57,718 bases of DNA, from contig JACGCK010000257.1 in assembly GCA_014925825.1 (NCBI GenBank), forward strand, positions 1 to 57,718. Direction: 5' to 3'. The DNA is from Pholiota molesta (lineage: Eukaryota > Basidiomycota > Agaricomycetes > Agaricales > Strophariaceae). The translations under genes were made by a program, and so were the position numbers. The notes beneath the pieces were generated by a model. That model did no database searches. It was not told the DNA's origin and saw nothing but the letters and a program-made list of their open reading frames with translations. Of the stretch, positions 34,101-45,884 are shown one piece after another. Position 1 is the first letter of the stretch. The number at the start of each line of letters is the position of its first letter.

Positions 34101-34187
34101 TTTTTTACATCTACTCGAAGTGTCAGCTGCGTAAGGCGATCCCGGTAGGGATCGCCAGCAGCTGATACGAGAGTAGATGTTAAAAAA
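34101..34187. repeat. Long three-stem hairpin
   Basis: The stretch folds back on itself in three steps. The outer arms TTTTTTACATCTACTC and GAGTAGATGTTAAAAAA pair over 16 bases with one bulge. TCAGCTGC pairs with GCAGCTGA. GGCGATCCC pairs perfectly with GGGATCGCC around a GGTA loop. On the minus strand it sits just after the stop of the 34193-34684 frame, where a 3' recognition hairpin of a retroelement transcript would be placed. Confidence 0.8.
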
Positions 34188-34192
34188 CCGGA

Positions 34193-34684
34193 TCAAACTG
34201 TCACTGCCAGTTCAGCTTGGTATGCTTCAACAGTCTCACGGTTGGTTTTATTCAACCGGTCACTCAGTGCTTCTGGCTTTTTGAAAGATGCAAGGAAGCG
34301 ATCACCGGGTCTTCCAAGCCCGGTTTCTTCCCATGCATCGCGCAGAGTCTTCCAAATGGGACCAAACTCTACAGAGTCCCATAGTGGATTATGAGTGAGT
34401 TTCAGGACATATAGCTTACCCCCGTTCTGCCATTCTGGGATGGAGGGACGGGGTGCGAGTGCGGTTGGGCGCTCAGCAGCATATGACACGCCTGAAAAGA
34501 CTGACCGAAGCCATCTTCCTGGGTATCCTCGGGCTCGTAAACGAGCTGAGAACATCTTGACTATCTTCTTGAAGTCCTCTTCTTTAGAAGATAGTCTGAC
34601 ATAGCGAATAAGAGGGACTACAAGAGAGTACAGAAGAGTGCTAAGGGCAAGGAGAGAGAGAGAGAACGATAGGGGCGAGATCAC
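34193..34684 (-). mobile_element. Coding remnant of a possible retroelement
   Basis: An open frame of about 163 codons on the minus strand without an ATG at its start. The first 25 residues (SFSLSLLALSTLLYSLVVPL) come from the 132-bp repeat. Next is a basic segment, KKIVKMFSARLRARGYP, followed by WDSVEFGPIWKTLRDAWEE. The RARGYP segment followed by a Pro-rich stretch and a Trp-rich helix recalls the region after the reverse transcriptase domain in some fungal retroelement proteins, but the match is weak and the catalytic domain itself is absent. I call it only because of the flanking repeat and hairpin. It may instead be a host-derived fragment. Confidence 0.35.
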
Positions 34685-34742
34685 CTTATATAGGTGATCT
34701 TGCTAATATGGACAAACAGCGCCCTAGGCGCCGGTCTTACAC
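34611..34742. repeat. 132-bp direct repeat, copy 2
   Basis: Identical to 33336-33467. The TATA-centred palindrome is at 34678-34700. On the minus strand this copy leads directly into the 34193-34684 frame, so it would serve as its promoter and first codons. Confidence 0.85.
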
Positions 34743-35452
34743 ACATCTGTTTTACGCACACGTCGCTTTTGTGCCTGTCCATGACATATCATTCGAAGAA
34801 GTCCAGTCCGCACGACATAAGTGTCCTTGCGTAGCGTCAGCGGCGGATCTTTATCCATAGGTGTGGTAGGAAGAGGCAAGATCTAATCGAAATCGTAGTC
34901 TTTGAGAACGTGCGCTGGTCTTACCCAGTCGCGGCACGCACGCCGCAGGTGTAATGCAACTTGCGACCGACAATTTCCAAAGTAAGTGAAGTTATGTACA
35001 CTTCTATATCTACAACTCCAACGACTCGAAGTTAGAGTACAGGGAGACACTAGCAATACAGGAGAGGTAGGAACGTAGGTGATCATGAAATAGATGTGTT
35101 GAGAACCAAAGATGCAAAGATGGAAATGTGAGTTAAGTAGTGTTCATCCAGAAGCCAATGCGAGCAATAAATAATCAGTCTCGAAAGACTGACCATTTTC
35201 AAATAACAACAGGGAAGAAAATGTCTCAGAATAGGAATGCAACAAGATCAGGGGCCTAGAGGATATCCTCGAAGCTGACCTGATCACTCCAAATAAAATA
35301 TTGATTCATACAACCGGCCAGAAAAAGGGAAAAGTCCAAATAATGAGAACAGAACAAGGAATGGATGAACAATGTACAACAATAGAATACCGGACCAAGA
35401 ATGAAGGTATATAATATGAACTTGAACTTAAACCTTGAATGCGTGAGTGTGG
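34743..35452. other. Spacer, no gene recognised
   Basis: AT-rich sequence between the repeat element and the 3' end of ATG1. No frame shows a motif and no RNA gene is seen. Confidence 0.5.
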
Positions 35453-38400
35453 TCATGATGATAGCGGAATGTTAGTTTGTAGTGGGCTTGAGTTTATCGG
35501 TTTCGCATCCCATGGTGCCGGCACCCGCGCCACGTCGGCCAGGTTCTGGTCAGCGCGCGCGTCGTTCACTCGGTCGCGGTGGTTCATCACCATGCGAGCG
35601 CGACACCGTACGAGGCGGAGTTTCGTACGTTTGATCCCTGTCAGAACACCTTTGTTAGTAACAGAATTCAGACCACAAAAAAGAGGAGAAACACAAACAA
35701 GTAGCGATAGTTTCCCTATCTTCGTCCATGAAGGGGTTTCCGGTTTGTAGTAGGTTGTCCTGCAGCGCATACAAGCACCATAGAGATTCTTCATACAATT
35801 TCTCGCACTCGTCCGGTGTCGTCATTTGGTCAAGTAGCTCTTTGCGCGCGGCTGTCCTGCTCTATTCGTCGACATGAATATTAATAAGTGGTGAAAACGA
35901 AGAGAACGTGAGAAGACACATACCAATACCAGAGCACGATCATACACCAGCTGATCAAGCCAGCTCTTGGGTCCGTCGTATGTCGCAGGGAGCCATGTCT
36001 TGACCAGTGTCGCTCGCTCGTTGCACTTGATAAAATGCTCTTTGAACCAATGGAGCGCTATAAAAAAAAAGACCGCGTGTTAATCAGTCGCCAAACAGAC
36101 TATAAATCAACAAGAGACTTACCATCGTCGAACCCCTCACTGACTACAAAGTCCCCATCCGGATGGCGCATCTTCATGTGTTCCTGGAAATTACGCAATT
36201 TGTCGATGCCCTTCTGCGAGAACGACATAAGGAGCATGTACACCGCCACGCAGGTGACCGCGTTGTACTCCGCCTCCATATCCGCATGTTTCCTCCTCCG
36301 CGCATGCTTCTCTGGCTCGCCTTCTCGCTTTTCGAACTTGGTCGGATCCGGGAGGGGCTCTGCAATGGTGTCAACGCCTATCACACTGTCCAAATCAAAA
36401 GGGGCAACGTACTCTGCGGGACGGCTTTCACGTATTCGTACATCTCGTCCGCCCAGTGAGTCAGCACGTCCGTTTTCTGCGCTAGCTCCTCCAGCGACGC
36501 GAGCAGCTCATCCTCCAACGGGTCCCGCTCCACGTCGCTATCCAGCGGGATGATCTGCGGTCGGCGGGGCGATGAGGGCGCGCTTGTATTCGCCGGATCC
36601 GGTCGTGTCCGGCCAGACGACGAGTGCCAGAACAGATTTTTCTTAGCGATGCTCAGTGCGCGGCCAAGGGCGTTAGTAGCTGCACGCGAGGCAACACTTG
36701 AAGGAGATGACGAGAGCGGTGGTGGGACGGCATGCGGGGGTGGAGGGAAGGTGATGTTGTTTCCACTTGAGGGAGAAGCGTTGTTGTAGTTATCGGAGAG
36801 AGGGGAGTGGGGATAGTCCGTGGTATAATCAAATGACGCTGGTGCACGCCGGTCATGTAGAGGACGCCGAGGTTGGATTTCTGCATGAGGAGATGTAGTC
36901 AAAAGTTGTGTGGAGATGAAAGTCAACTTACCGTCGACAGCTTTGGTGAATTCAACTGCTCTTGTATCACCTACAAGAACATATTCCCGCCGCAGGTTGC
37001 CGTCTTCCTCCGTTTCGCCAGGTATAAGGGACCCTTCGCGAGATAGGTGCTTCCCAGATTGTCGATCGGGAGTAATAGCTTGTTTGCTATGCTGGGACAA
37101 CGGTCGATCTTGTATTCTTGGACTGTGAGGTAAGAAGGTAAGAGATATGAATGTATAACGAGTGTATGCGTCATTTACCTCTGACGAGTCAGAGTGGGGC
37201 TTGCTGCGTTTACTGTCCCATTTGTTTCGTCGACGTTTGATGGCCTTCTGAAGTTGAACTTGCTCGGAGGGATCATGGCGTTGGGGTCCAGCACTTCGGG
37301 TGGTATTACTTTGTGATGTTCTGGTGTCGGAGGGCGCCCAGTCCACATTGTCGAGGATGATCCAAGTGGTTCAGGGAGTGACTCTTGTGGACGAGGGAAC
37401 TTGGACTTGGCCAGCGCCCTACTACTGAAGAATTCCTCGAAGCTCGCTCTCTCGGCAGGGTTCCGCTTCAGTAACGCACGAATAAGTGCCTTAATGTCTT
37501 CAGGGACTGGTAGGTCGGTACTTCCTCCTCCACCACTCTTTGCGGAGGCGGAAGCGGGATCTTCGTCTGGGAACTTGATGCCCTTGGAATGTTCGATCTT
37601 CTTCAGCAGCTCCATATGGTTCTGCGCACGAAAGGGAGCCTTGCCCACTGCCATTTCATATAGAACCGCCCCCACCGACCATAGATCTGCTTTGGCGTCG
37701 TATTTCTGGTAGCTCAGTATCTCGGGAGCCATGTATAGCCTGTGATGCTGTGTGAGAATATAATCAAGGACTGCGGAGGTATCACTCACGGTGATCCACA
37801 GAGTGTCTCCGCCATCATAGCATTTGGCAATGAGCGCGCGAATCCGAAATCAGCGACCTTGAGTATTGGAACGCCGATTGGGTGTCCCCTTGCCAGTTCT
37901 TCAGGTGACGCGGGATTTAGAAGAAGGTTCTTGGAGGGAGTAAGATACAATGGACAGGATATGGGTTGAACATGGAACATGCCTGAGGTTTAATATCGCG
38001 ATGTATGAGGTTACGATGCCGCAGGAATTTAAGAGCACGGGCTGGTATAAGTTAGCGAGAGAGCATGAACGACCTGGATTGCTTAATCTCACCGAGTTGG
38101 CGCAGGAAGCTGCGGACTGCAATCTCATCCAACCCTCCTATCCGTGGGTGTGGATAATACTGTAGTGCCGCGCCCGGCGATGGGATATACTCGAGCCCTT
38201 CTACCCGACCGCGTTTCTTGATGTAATTAGTGAGATCCCCGCCAGCACAGAATTCCATAATGAGATAGATGTGCCTTTCAGCGCGCTGTTGGAGAGAGTG
38301 AACAAGTGAAGTAGGTAGAAAGGAATATATCATACCACGATATCGATAAGTTTGGTGATATGACGATGTGAAAGAGACTTGAGGATCTGGATTTCGCTTT

Positions 38401-38670
38401 GAAGGTTCTCGAATAGCTTGGTGCTGAGTTTGTCGCGCTTGACGGCCTTGATCGCTACTATGTGTCGTGTTTCCTGCGTCGACGTCATTAGCTATATCCC
38501 CGCAGCATGGAATACATCATTCTGCCTCGTACCTCATGATATCCTTTGTACACAGTCGCGAAACTTCCCTTGCCGATATCCGATACTATGACATAGGGTC
38601 GCGCATCGTCGTCCTCCGTGCTCTTGCCCGTCATCGACGCGCGCTTAAAGGCATGCACTGGATGGGACAT
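35453..38670 (-). CDS. ATG1: Autophagy-initiating serine/threonine kinase Atg1 (ULK family)
   Basis: Starts autophagosome formation as the kinase of the Atg1-Atg13-Atg17 complex. Twelve minus-strand exons (38670-38533, 38473-38336, 38285-38093, 38041-37983, 37929-37790, 37739-37179, 37122-36932, 36880-36413, 36359-36123, 36057-35924, 35861-35699, 35637-35453) give 868 residues. The kinase domain covers about residues 20-330: [12 protein letters not shown] (glycine loop), [10 protein letters not shown] (lysine), [14 protein letters not shown] (catalytic loop), [10 protein letters not shown] and [11 protein letters not shown] Ser/Pro-rich middle follows. The C-terminal interaction region includes DLVYDR-like [25 protein letters not shown] and [14 protein letters not shown]. 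The fourth intron begins with GCATGT (GC-AG), directly after KPQ of the catalytic loop. Regulation by starvation is general to the family and not visible here. Confidence 0.95.
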
Positions 38671-39533
38671 TGGGTACGCAGCTTTTCGCCGCCGGGGCTC
38701 TGAAATGCGTCGATTCCTGGCTTAAGTAGTGGACAAAGATGTAACGGGCCCTGCTTGAGAGTCGTGCTGCTGACAAAGCAAACATTGACATTGGTCGGCT
38801 ACTTATGGTAACTAGCCAAATTAGGATATCTTAGAACTTGTTATATTCGTCAAATATTCTTTAGAATTGCCCATTCTTCAAGGAGATCTAGAAGTTCAGT
38901 GTCAATAAACAGGTATTTTAGCAGGTGTTACCTGTGGTACCTCTGGATACATGCCTCCACAATTTTCTGCGATATTTTGACCAATCTTCAACCAATCTTG
39001 ACTGCTTTCGAGTTGCTTTCGAGATATATTGGCGACGTCGGACGAATCATGAACCCTTGGACTCTGCCTAAACGGCAGCAGGAGGTTAACTGCAGAAAAG
39101 TGAGCCAAAGGGCAATTAAGAGCTGTCCCTTGAACAAATAATTGATGGAACTGTGATGCCCGTCTTTACACCACTATTAAGAAATTCTGCCGCCCTAGAA
39201 ACGCACTCTCACAATCTCGTAAACTAGCGATCTTACTTGTCAATGAGCTGGTAATTTTAGAATTCATAAACAATATCTGGATTGAGCTTTCACAATTGGT
39301 TCGGAGAAGCTTTCTTCTCAGCCAACTTTCATCTGGTTCATCCGTTTGAAGAACATGATCAACTCGGGCTCCTGGAGCGCATATGGATACTGAATCCAAT
39401 AGATATCCGCCTTACGGATGAAATAATACCTAGAAAAAGCACAAGTCTCGCACATCGCATGTTCTAAGCATGTTTGTACAATGGTCCAACGTAGATCTTG
39501 CCTGCTGGAGATAGAAATGGTGGCCAAAGATGC
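38671..39533. other. Spacer upstream of ATG1, no gene seen
   Basis: Contains the ATG1 promoter side and ends at the tRNA-Ser gene. Frames are short and without motifs. Confidence 0.5.
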
Positions 39534-39624
39534 GCTGGGATGGCCGAGTGGTTAAGGCGAGTGATTTGAATATCCTATTATCACTTGGTGTTTCACCGCG
39601 TAGGTTCAAACCCTACTTCCAGCG
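39534..39624 (+). tRNA. tRNA-Ser(UGA) with a 9-nt intron
   Basis: The acceptor arms GCTGGGA and TTCCAGC pair with two G-T/A-T tolerances. The D arm is TGGCCGAGTGGTTAAGGC, typical of serine tRNAs. The anticodon stem AGTGA/TCACT encloses TT-TGA-A, then about nine extra bases (an intron after position 37) and the closing A. A long class II variable arm (TGGTGTTTCACC) and a T arm GTAGGTTCAAACCCTAC follow. The internal promoter boxes A and B lie within these arms. Confidence 0.88.
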
Positions 39625-41514
39625 AATTTCTTTTCTTGCAATTACTTCCTGTTGGATTTTTGGGGTGGCGTATGTACTATGAACTTTGGAAGTTTGGATA
39701 GCACTTTGAAGTTTGAAGTTTGTACCAACCTAATAGATATAGAATATTTCCTATCGCATTTCGATCTACCTTTTTCGGGCGCTGTCAGGTCATCCAGTTG
39801 GCGAGAGTCTGGCCATAACCACCGATATTACGATTAGATTGGGAGAACGAAGTTGAAGCGGAAGAAGAAGAAACTAGAGACATATGGCAAACTGGGGCTT
39901 GGTACAAGGGAGTGGACAGAGGTGCTGCCAAGTAGGTTGGAGTGGTGCAGGGACCAAAGATTATCGAAGGTGGTACCGGACTGTGGCTCGCCAAATACGA
40001 ATCACCGTTCAGAGAAATTGTAATAAGAATGAAAATTAGATGGCTAGAGGAAGAGATGGTAATGGTTGATTTATCTTTGTTGAGTATGAGAAAAATTGTG
40101 AGGAATCAAGAACGGCGGAGGGGAGAAATCACCATTGTTCAATTGTTGAAGCAATCCTAGTCAAGCCTTGGTCAAGCCAATCAGCGATTCATGCTGCGGA
40201 AAATACTCTGAGAGGCTACCAGATAGTTGCTTTTCTAGTATAGCATCCTTCGGACTGTTAAACCGTGGCAGCGAGCCTCGAGGCCTGCTCGAGGTGCTCC
40301 TCGAGCAGAGTGGGAACCAAATTCGTGAGCTATATATGGAGCGACACATAGAGCCAAAGAGGCGCAAATAATAAATTGCGCAATGTACAGTCAACCCATG
40401 CGAGCTTGATGCTTGCTTGATGCGAGCCCATGCCAACCTTTCTTTTTGCCAATCTCGCCTCTTTTGTTTCACTGGTTCACCTCGTCTATGCTGCTATACA
40501 CTACGGTTACCCTGGTGCCTTTATGCTAATGCCGTTGACAGAATGTTGATCGACTTTCGACTCGTCAGTCAAACTTCAAAATGCCCCGCCATTCACACTA
40601 TCAGCGGCGCTACGCTATTTACAAACCAAGCTTCAAGCTTCAAGGCTCACATCTTGATCTACTGAGCGCCACTGAGAGGGCTGGACCTGGAAGTGGGTGC
40701 TTGGAAGAGGTTGTGACCAGTGGTAGTTATGCGTCTAAATTGTCAAGGATTCTGGGCCCCTGGGACTTGCATTTGCTTGTTTGATTCAAGCACTTTGGCC
40801 ATCTACATATAGTGGTGAAGTGGGTAACTGTTGGTTCTTTCACGCAATATACGTAACAGACTCAGAGTCAGGAGATCAGGTCACGGTGCTAGTGGAGGGT
40901 GCGTGCTGGTCAGATGCTGCTGCATGCTGGGATACACTGCGACGCGGCGGGGGTCATTTCCCATAAATTCTCCATGGTTGCAAATGACCCCTATCTTCGT
41001 GACGTCATGTCGTAATGCACACAGTATGTCTTCCTACTCGAGTCTTTTAGCATGATTAGGTTTAGCGCTTAGATCCGAGCTCTCCTCAATCGTTGCTCAG
41101 AAACCCCTACATTTTATTTCTGCAAAGCTCCTCCTACGTGGTCCCGTCTTGCAGCAATGCGGATCAGCGAGTCAGATTATGACTTGTGCGGCAACACACG
41201 TTCTAACAACTGCAGTTGGGTTGTGAACATACTCAAAATATATGACCAGTAGTCATTTGAAACTCTCTAACACTGCGCTCTCATATTTATCCTCATCAAC
41301 TTGTCATGGGATATTCTTATTACCTGATAAATCCTTTTATCAACGATACATCCTTCAAGCAAGGCGCATGACCTCGAGGGCTGGGAACATACTTAAAGGC
41401 TTAACATGCGAACTCGTATTTCCTCTTCTCTGCTTGCTCCTTCATTCCTCTAAAGCTTTTCTTCATTATCCAAGCGCTCTGCGTTAATTACCAACATCTC
41501 GAAGATTGGCTAGA
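39625..41514. other. Spacer of 1.9 kb with small repeats, no gene recognised
   Basis: No supported gene. A perfect 10-bp hairpin with a 4-base loop, CTGCTCGAGG-TGCT-CCTCGAGCAG, is at 40285-40308, and several short direct repeats of GCTTGATG/CAAGCTT type lie between 40400 and 40640. These may be remnants of a miniature transposon, but no terminal inverted repeats could be matched. Confidence 0.45.
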
Positions 41515-43299
41515 ATGAAAGCAGCAAGATATTATGGACCAGGAGACATTAGGATAGATCAGATCCCAGAACCGATTGTGAAGGACAGTCAAGTAAAGAT
41601 TAAGGTATGATAGTCTTTAGCCTCCACAATTCCGAGAGAATATGTACAGAACTTTCATCTATAGGTTGCATGGTAAGCTCTTTGTCCAGATCCCCTAGCG
41701 TACTTCCGATCTGATCCTACTTTATTCTAGGAACGGAAGTCAGTCTTGAGAATAACCCTTCTTCTCTGGACCCTACCAAGTTGACCTGTCCTCGTTTTGT
41801 GACACAGTCTGCGGCAGTGACCTTCACGCCTACTTAGCTACGATTCCGTTATTTCCGACAGCCACGGAACCTAACGAAATCACCGGAGAAACACTGCCTA
41901 TTACCTTAGGACATGAGTAAGGATATCTCTGTTTTGTATCATGTCATAGCTGTCTTTCTAACAGAAGACATACCATAGGTTCTCTGGCACTATTGTAGAG
42001 CTCGGCAATGGAGTCGATAAAGCTGAATGGAAAGTAGGACAAGACGTTTGTGTGTATGTCGTCTTTTTCCTACTCGCTTTTTTTGGACGAGCCCTCAGTC
42101 GAAATGATGTAGAGAGCCTCTTTTTTCGTGCCACAAGACCACTTCTTGCACCCATTGCGCAGCCAAGAGCTACAACCTCTGCCCGTCCGCAAATTTTATT
42201 GTACGTCAAACTCGTCATCTAATCGTGAGACTAACAAATAAATATCGATCCATCATCTCAGGGTATCGGTGGAGGCGGTGGAGGTCTTGGCGAGTATATC
42301 TCAGTCGATACACGCTATGTCCACCGCTTGCCTGCTGGCGTTTCACGTATGTGATTGGTCTAATTAATCGTGTGTGAGCCACTGTTTCGTATGACTAACT
42401 AAATGCCGCAGTTGAAGTCGGGGCAATGATCGAACCTCTCGCTGTTGCTTACTATGCTGTCAAGAAATCCGGTTTTGAGAAAGGCAAGTCCGTCCTCGTC
42501 GTCGGCGCTGGACCAGTGAGTAATAATTTTGAACACCCAAAACTTTATCATGAATCTTAAACGGGTCCATATTTTACTGTAGATCGGTTTATTCCTTCTC
42601 AAGGGTTTGAGGTATCCTTGTTTTATCACTGTCAATATAACGAAACTGATTACAATATGCACCAATGCAGATCAATCGATCCTGCGAGCACAATTTTTGT
42701 TTCCGAACCAGCACTGCAACGACGTGAACTCGCTCTGAAGCACGGCGCGACCCACGTTATTGACCCTCTCGCCCAATCGGCGTCAGGTTTACCCTCGCCC
42801 GCCACAGTTCCCAGCGCCATCTTGAAAGCTACCAATGGACTCGGCGTGGACATCGCCTTTGACGCGGCCGGCATCCAAGCGAGTGTCGACGCGGCCTTGC
42901 AGAGCTTACGCCCAAAGGGCACTTTTGTCAACGTCGCCATTTGGGAATTCGATCCCAAAATCAGTATGAACCTCGTACTGATGCGGGAATTGAATATTAC
43001 TGGTACGCCTCCGAGCTAACATGGTATGCATACCGTCCCTGATTCGTTCTATGTCTTGAAAAAGGTACCCTGGCATATACTGGGATCCATCCAGAACTCT
43101 TAGAGGCCGCTGCTGCTGGGAAATTTGCAGGCATTGAAGAATTTGTTACGAGGAGAATTTCGGTAGAGGATGTTGTGAAGCAGGGATTCCTTGCCCTGAT
43201 TCATGAGAAAGAGACACAAGGTACGCTTCCGTCGATACTGCTATACATCTGCCCATCTGAGGCTTTCATGCCCTAGTCAAAATTCTGGTTCATCCTTGA
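41515..43299 (+). CDS. Zn-dependent alcohol dehydrogenase, 2,3-butanediol dehydrogenase-like
   Basis: Medium-chain NAD(P)-dependent dehydrogenase. Twelve exons (41515-41604, 41665-41672, 41731-41738, 41808-41916, 41979-42053, 42113-42200, 42262-42346, 42412-42515, 42583-42611, 42671-43002, 43065-43220, 43277-43299) give 368 residues. The catalytic zinc site is in ICGSDLHAYL and TLGHEFSG. The four structural-zinc cysteines are in SCHKTTSCTHCAAKSYNLC. The glycine-rich GIGGGGGGLGEYISVDTRY leads to the substrate-side helix, and VLVVGAGPIGLFLL is the nucleotide-binding loop. It ends VKILVHP. The second and third exons are each only 8 nt; skipping either breaks VAWNGICGSD. The substrate is inferred from similarity to butanediol/sorbitol-type members and is not certain. 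Confidence 0.9.
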
Positions 43300-43648
43300 A
43301 GTTTGTTTAACGCAAATCTATGCACTCAGGAGCATATAATATGTGGAATAGTTGTGCTGTACTTATCCCGCTTCAAATGTACAAATACAAATCATGACGA
43401 AATGTTCTCAATATCTGCTTTCCTTCCAAACTCTTTCCATGTAGCGCACATCACGTTAGGTGATGAAATTCAGGTAAACAGACTATGGCATATTCTATAA
43501 GGATTCGGGTAAAACGCATTGGAAGACTAGTACAGAACGGTTTACGAGACCGTTGGTATCGCCGCCACAAAGAAAGTTGGTCATGTAAACTCAGATGGTT
43601 AAGAAGAGTAAATCAAGATACGAAGGAGATCGGAAGGAAAGGCATTCT
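43300..43648. other. Convergent spacer
   Basis: The 3' ends of the dehydrogenase (+) and hexokinase (-) meet here. Nothing further is seen. Confidence 0.5.
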
Positions 43649-45884
43649 TCATAAGTTGGGGTACAGGCCCAGTGATCGTCGGTGCTTCGTCATAGCTGAA
43701 GAATTTCAGATTGTAAGTCTAGATCACGAGTTCCGAAGGGATGGAAAGGACGAACCTGCGATGATGGCACTTCCTACTCCACTTCCATCTTCGGCGTGAT
43801 GGGTAATAATATTGCTGTCGTACGAAAGTAAATAGTAAGAAACGAGGGCTACATACAGATAAACACATTATAGAAACATACCGTCCTCGTTCGCCAAATA
43901 TATCCACTAAACCTTCATGTATCCTATCGGCAAAGCCAGGATATTTCTAGCAATATTAAGGGAAATATTAGCATTAGATTTATCAACATCAATATAACAC
44001 GTACATTATATAAGGATCCATCGGCCCCAACTCTGCATCCTTCGTCCAAATATCCCTTCTTGCTGACAATAGCTGCGATACCACATGCGCTCAATCTCGC
44101 TGCGCGTCGGCCAATCAACTTGGCTAGAGCGCGGAAGAATTGACGCTCAGCCAGGGTGGTTTCAACAGCAAAGAAGTGTGAAAAGATTCCAATGATCATG
44201 AGAAGTTCGTCTGTCGGATCGCTGTACATGGGTTAGAACAAGGAAACTCGATTCATGTCGATTGTTTTACATACCTCTCCATGAGAGATAAGAATGCTGT
44301 TTCGAAGACATAAGGACTCTCTAGTTTATATGTGTTTTGTCCCAGGAATAGGACACCCTCGTCAATGAGCTCGCAAATTACGAGGCGAAGGATCTCTCCC
44401 AAATAACGGCCTGAAATAAGTTTCTGTAGAAAGACTTTAGCTGGAAATCAGTGCCAACTAAGAATGAGACTGAACCTCGAAGGCTTGTTCTTCTGGCTTA
44501 TTCGATGTCTCGTCGACAATAATGTCATACTTGGTTCGTGGGAGGTGTTCGTGTGTGAACGAGTCAAATGCACCCTGTCTAGCAAGTGAAAACCAAACCA
44601 CGGGGATATGCGAAGCACGCGTACCCATTCACAGTTAATAGCCATTTTTGCGTCGGGGTCGATATTCAAATACTTTAATTTCGGAATATCTGCCATGTCC
44701 TCCATATACGCAGCATTGCAACCCGTTCCAAAGATGCATGCGATCCTGGTCTCTGGGTTAACATAATGCGATGCGATGAGGGTTCCAGTGGTATCGTTGA
44801 TCAATGCTGTTAGCTCCACTGGGAGTTGCTATATCCAGAGGTTAAATATATCTCGCGGACAGAAAAGAGTGAATGACGTACATATTTCTCTATAGAGTGT
44901 CGGAACATCTCAGCAACATCACGACCTTCAGTATTGGCGGCACCAAAGCCTTTGGTCCAACGAATCAGTTCACCGTGATCTATACGCTCTTGGCTTCACG
45001 AAAAATCAATTATCATTTGTCATGAAAAAGACGAAATAAACTTACGAGCAAGGGTATGAAAACTAAAAACCAACAAAAAATTAATCCTATGTCGGCGGAA
45101 CATTGAATCTACCCACTGTAAATCCAAGAGGGATCTTCTCCCCTTTCTTGAGATAGTCGCTTCCTTCGAGAGCTAGACTCGTATTGATGAAAGTCTGCAA
45201 ACATTCAGCACAAAAATCGAATAATTTCTGCCCATCATCTTGCTTTTGATCTTCGGTAAGGCGGTATTTTGTTTGGGTTATCTCGAATTTCCCTTCGCCT
45301 TGTATCGTGACAAGGCAGACACGGAGATTGGTTCCTCCTACGAATTCCAGTTTAGGGGTCTGAGATAGAGAGACACGAGAGCAAAACGCACCAAGGTCCA
45401 CAGCTAGGTAGTCGCCTTTCTCTTGACCTGTGGGCCAACCGAAAACAAACGTTGCGATCATAGGCTGTTCAAATGAGGTTGATTCCCGAGGGGAAGTATT
45501 CCGATAACAATACTGATACGCACCACAGTCTGTCCGGTCTCCTCCAGTCCCTGCTCCAGTGTATCTTTGAAGGCTTCGACAATCATGCGCATCCGCTGCG
45601 GCGTAAGAGTGAATCTGGCTGTCTGATTAGGACATAGGAGGCAGCCGCTGCACTTGAACGCAACTCACAGGCTCTCTAGCCTCCGCAGATGGTCCGACAT
45701 GGTCCTAAATTCAGAAAAGATAGGATACGCTCATCGATCTTGCGATTGCTTGGCAGATAATCAACGCGACGCACTTCTTAGTGGCGTGAGGGAGATCTTC
45801 CTCATCTTGAGTTCTGGTGTGGATCGCGAGCGTCTGGCCAGTAGGCAGGGTGACACTCCCGCTTCCGCGCCTGGATACTGGCAT
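43649..45884 (-). CDS. Hexokinase
   Basis: Phosphorylates glucose and related hexoses with ATP, the first step of glycolysis, in the cytosol. Fourteen minus-strand exons, starting at 45884-45775 and ending at 43695-43649, give 499 residues, the normal length for fungal hexokinases. Landmarks in order are FTLTPQRMRMIVEAF, PTFVFGWPTGQEKGDYLAVDL, GGTNLRVCLVTIQG (phosphate-1 loop), LGFTFSYPCSQERIDHG (sugar-binding), LINDTTGTLIASHY (catalytic Asp), CIFGTGCNAAYMED (phosphate-2) and HHAEDGSGVGSAIIAAMTK (adenosine motif). I chose the start at MPVSRRGSGS because it splices cleanly to KKTMSDHLRRLES. An in-frame upstream ATG near 46059 would overlap the start of the neighbouring gene and is less likely. 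It stands head to head with uL14m. Confidence 0.94.

Noticed and set aside
33336..34742. Interpretation of the two 132-bp repeats as LTRs of one retrotransposon
   Set aside because: The repeats do not start TG and end CA, only about 1.1 kb lies between them, and no primer-binding or polypurine tract or protease/RT/integrase was seen. The repeat is kept as a feature without the LTR label.
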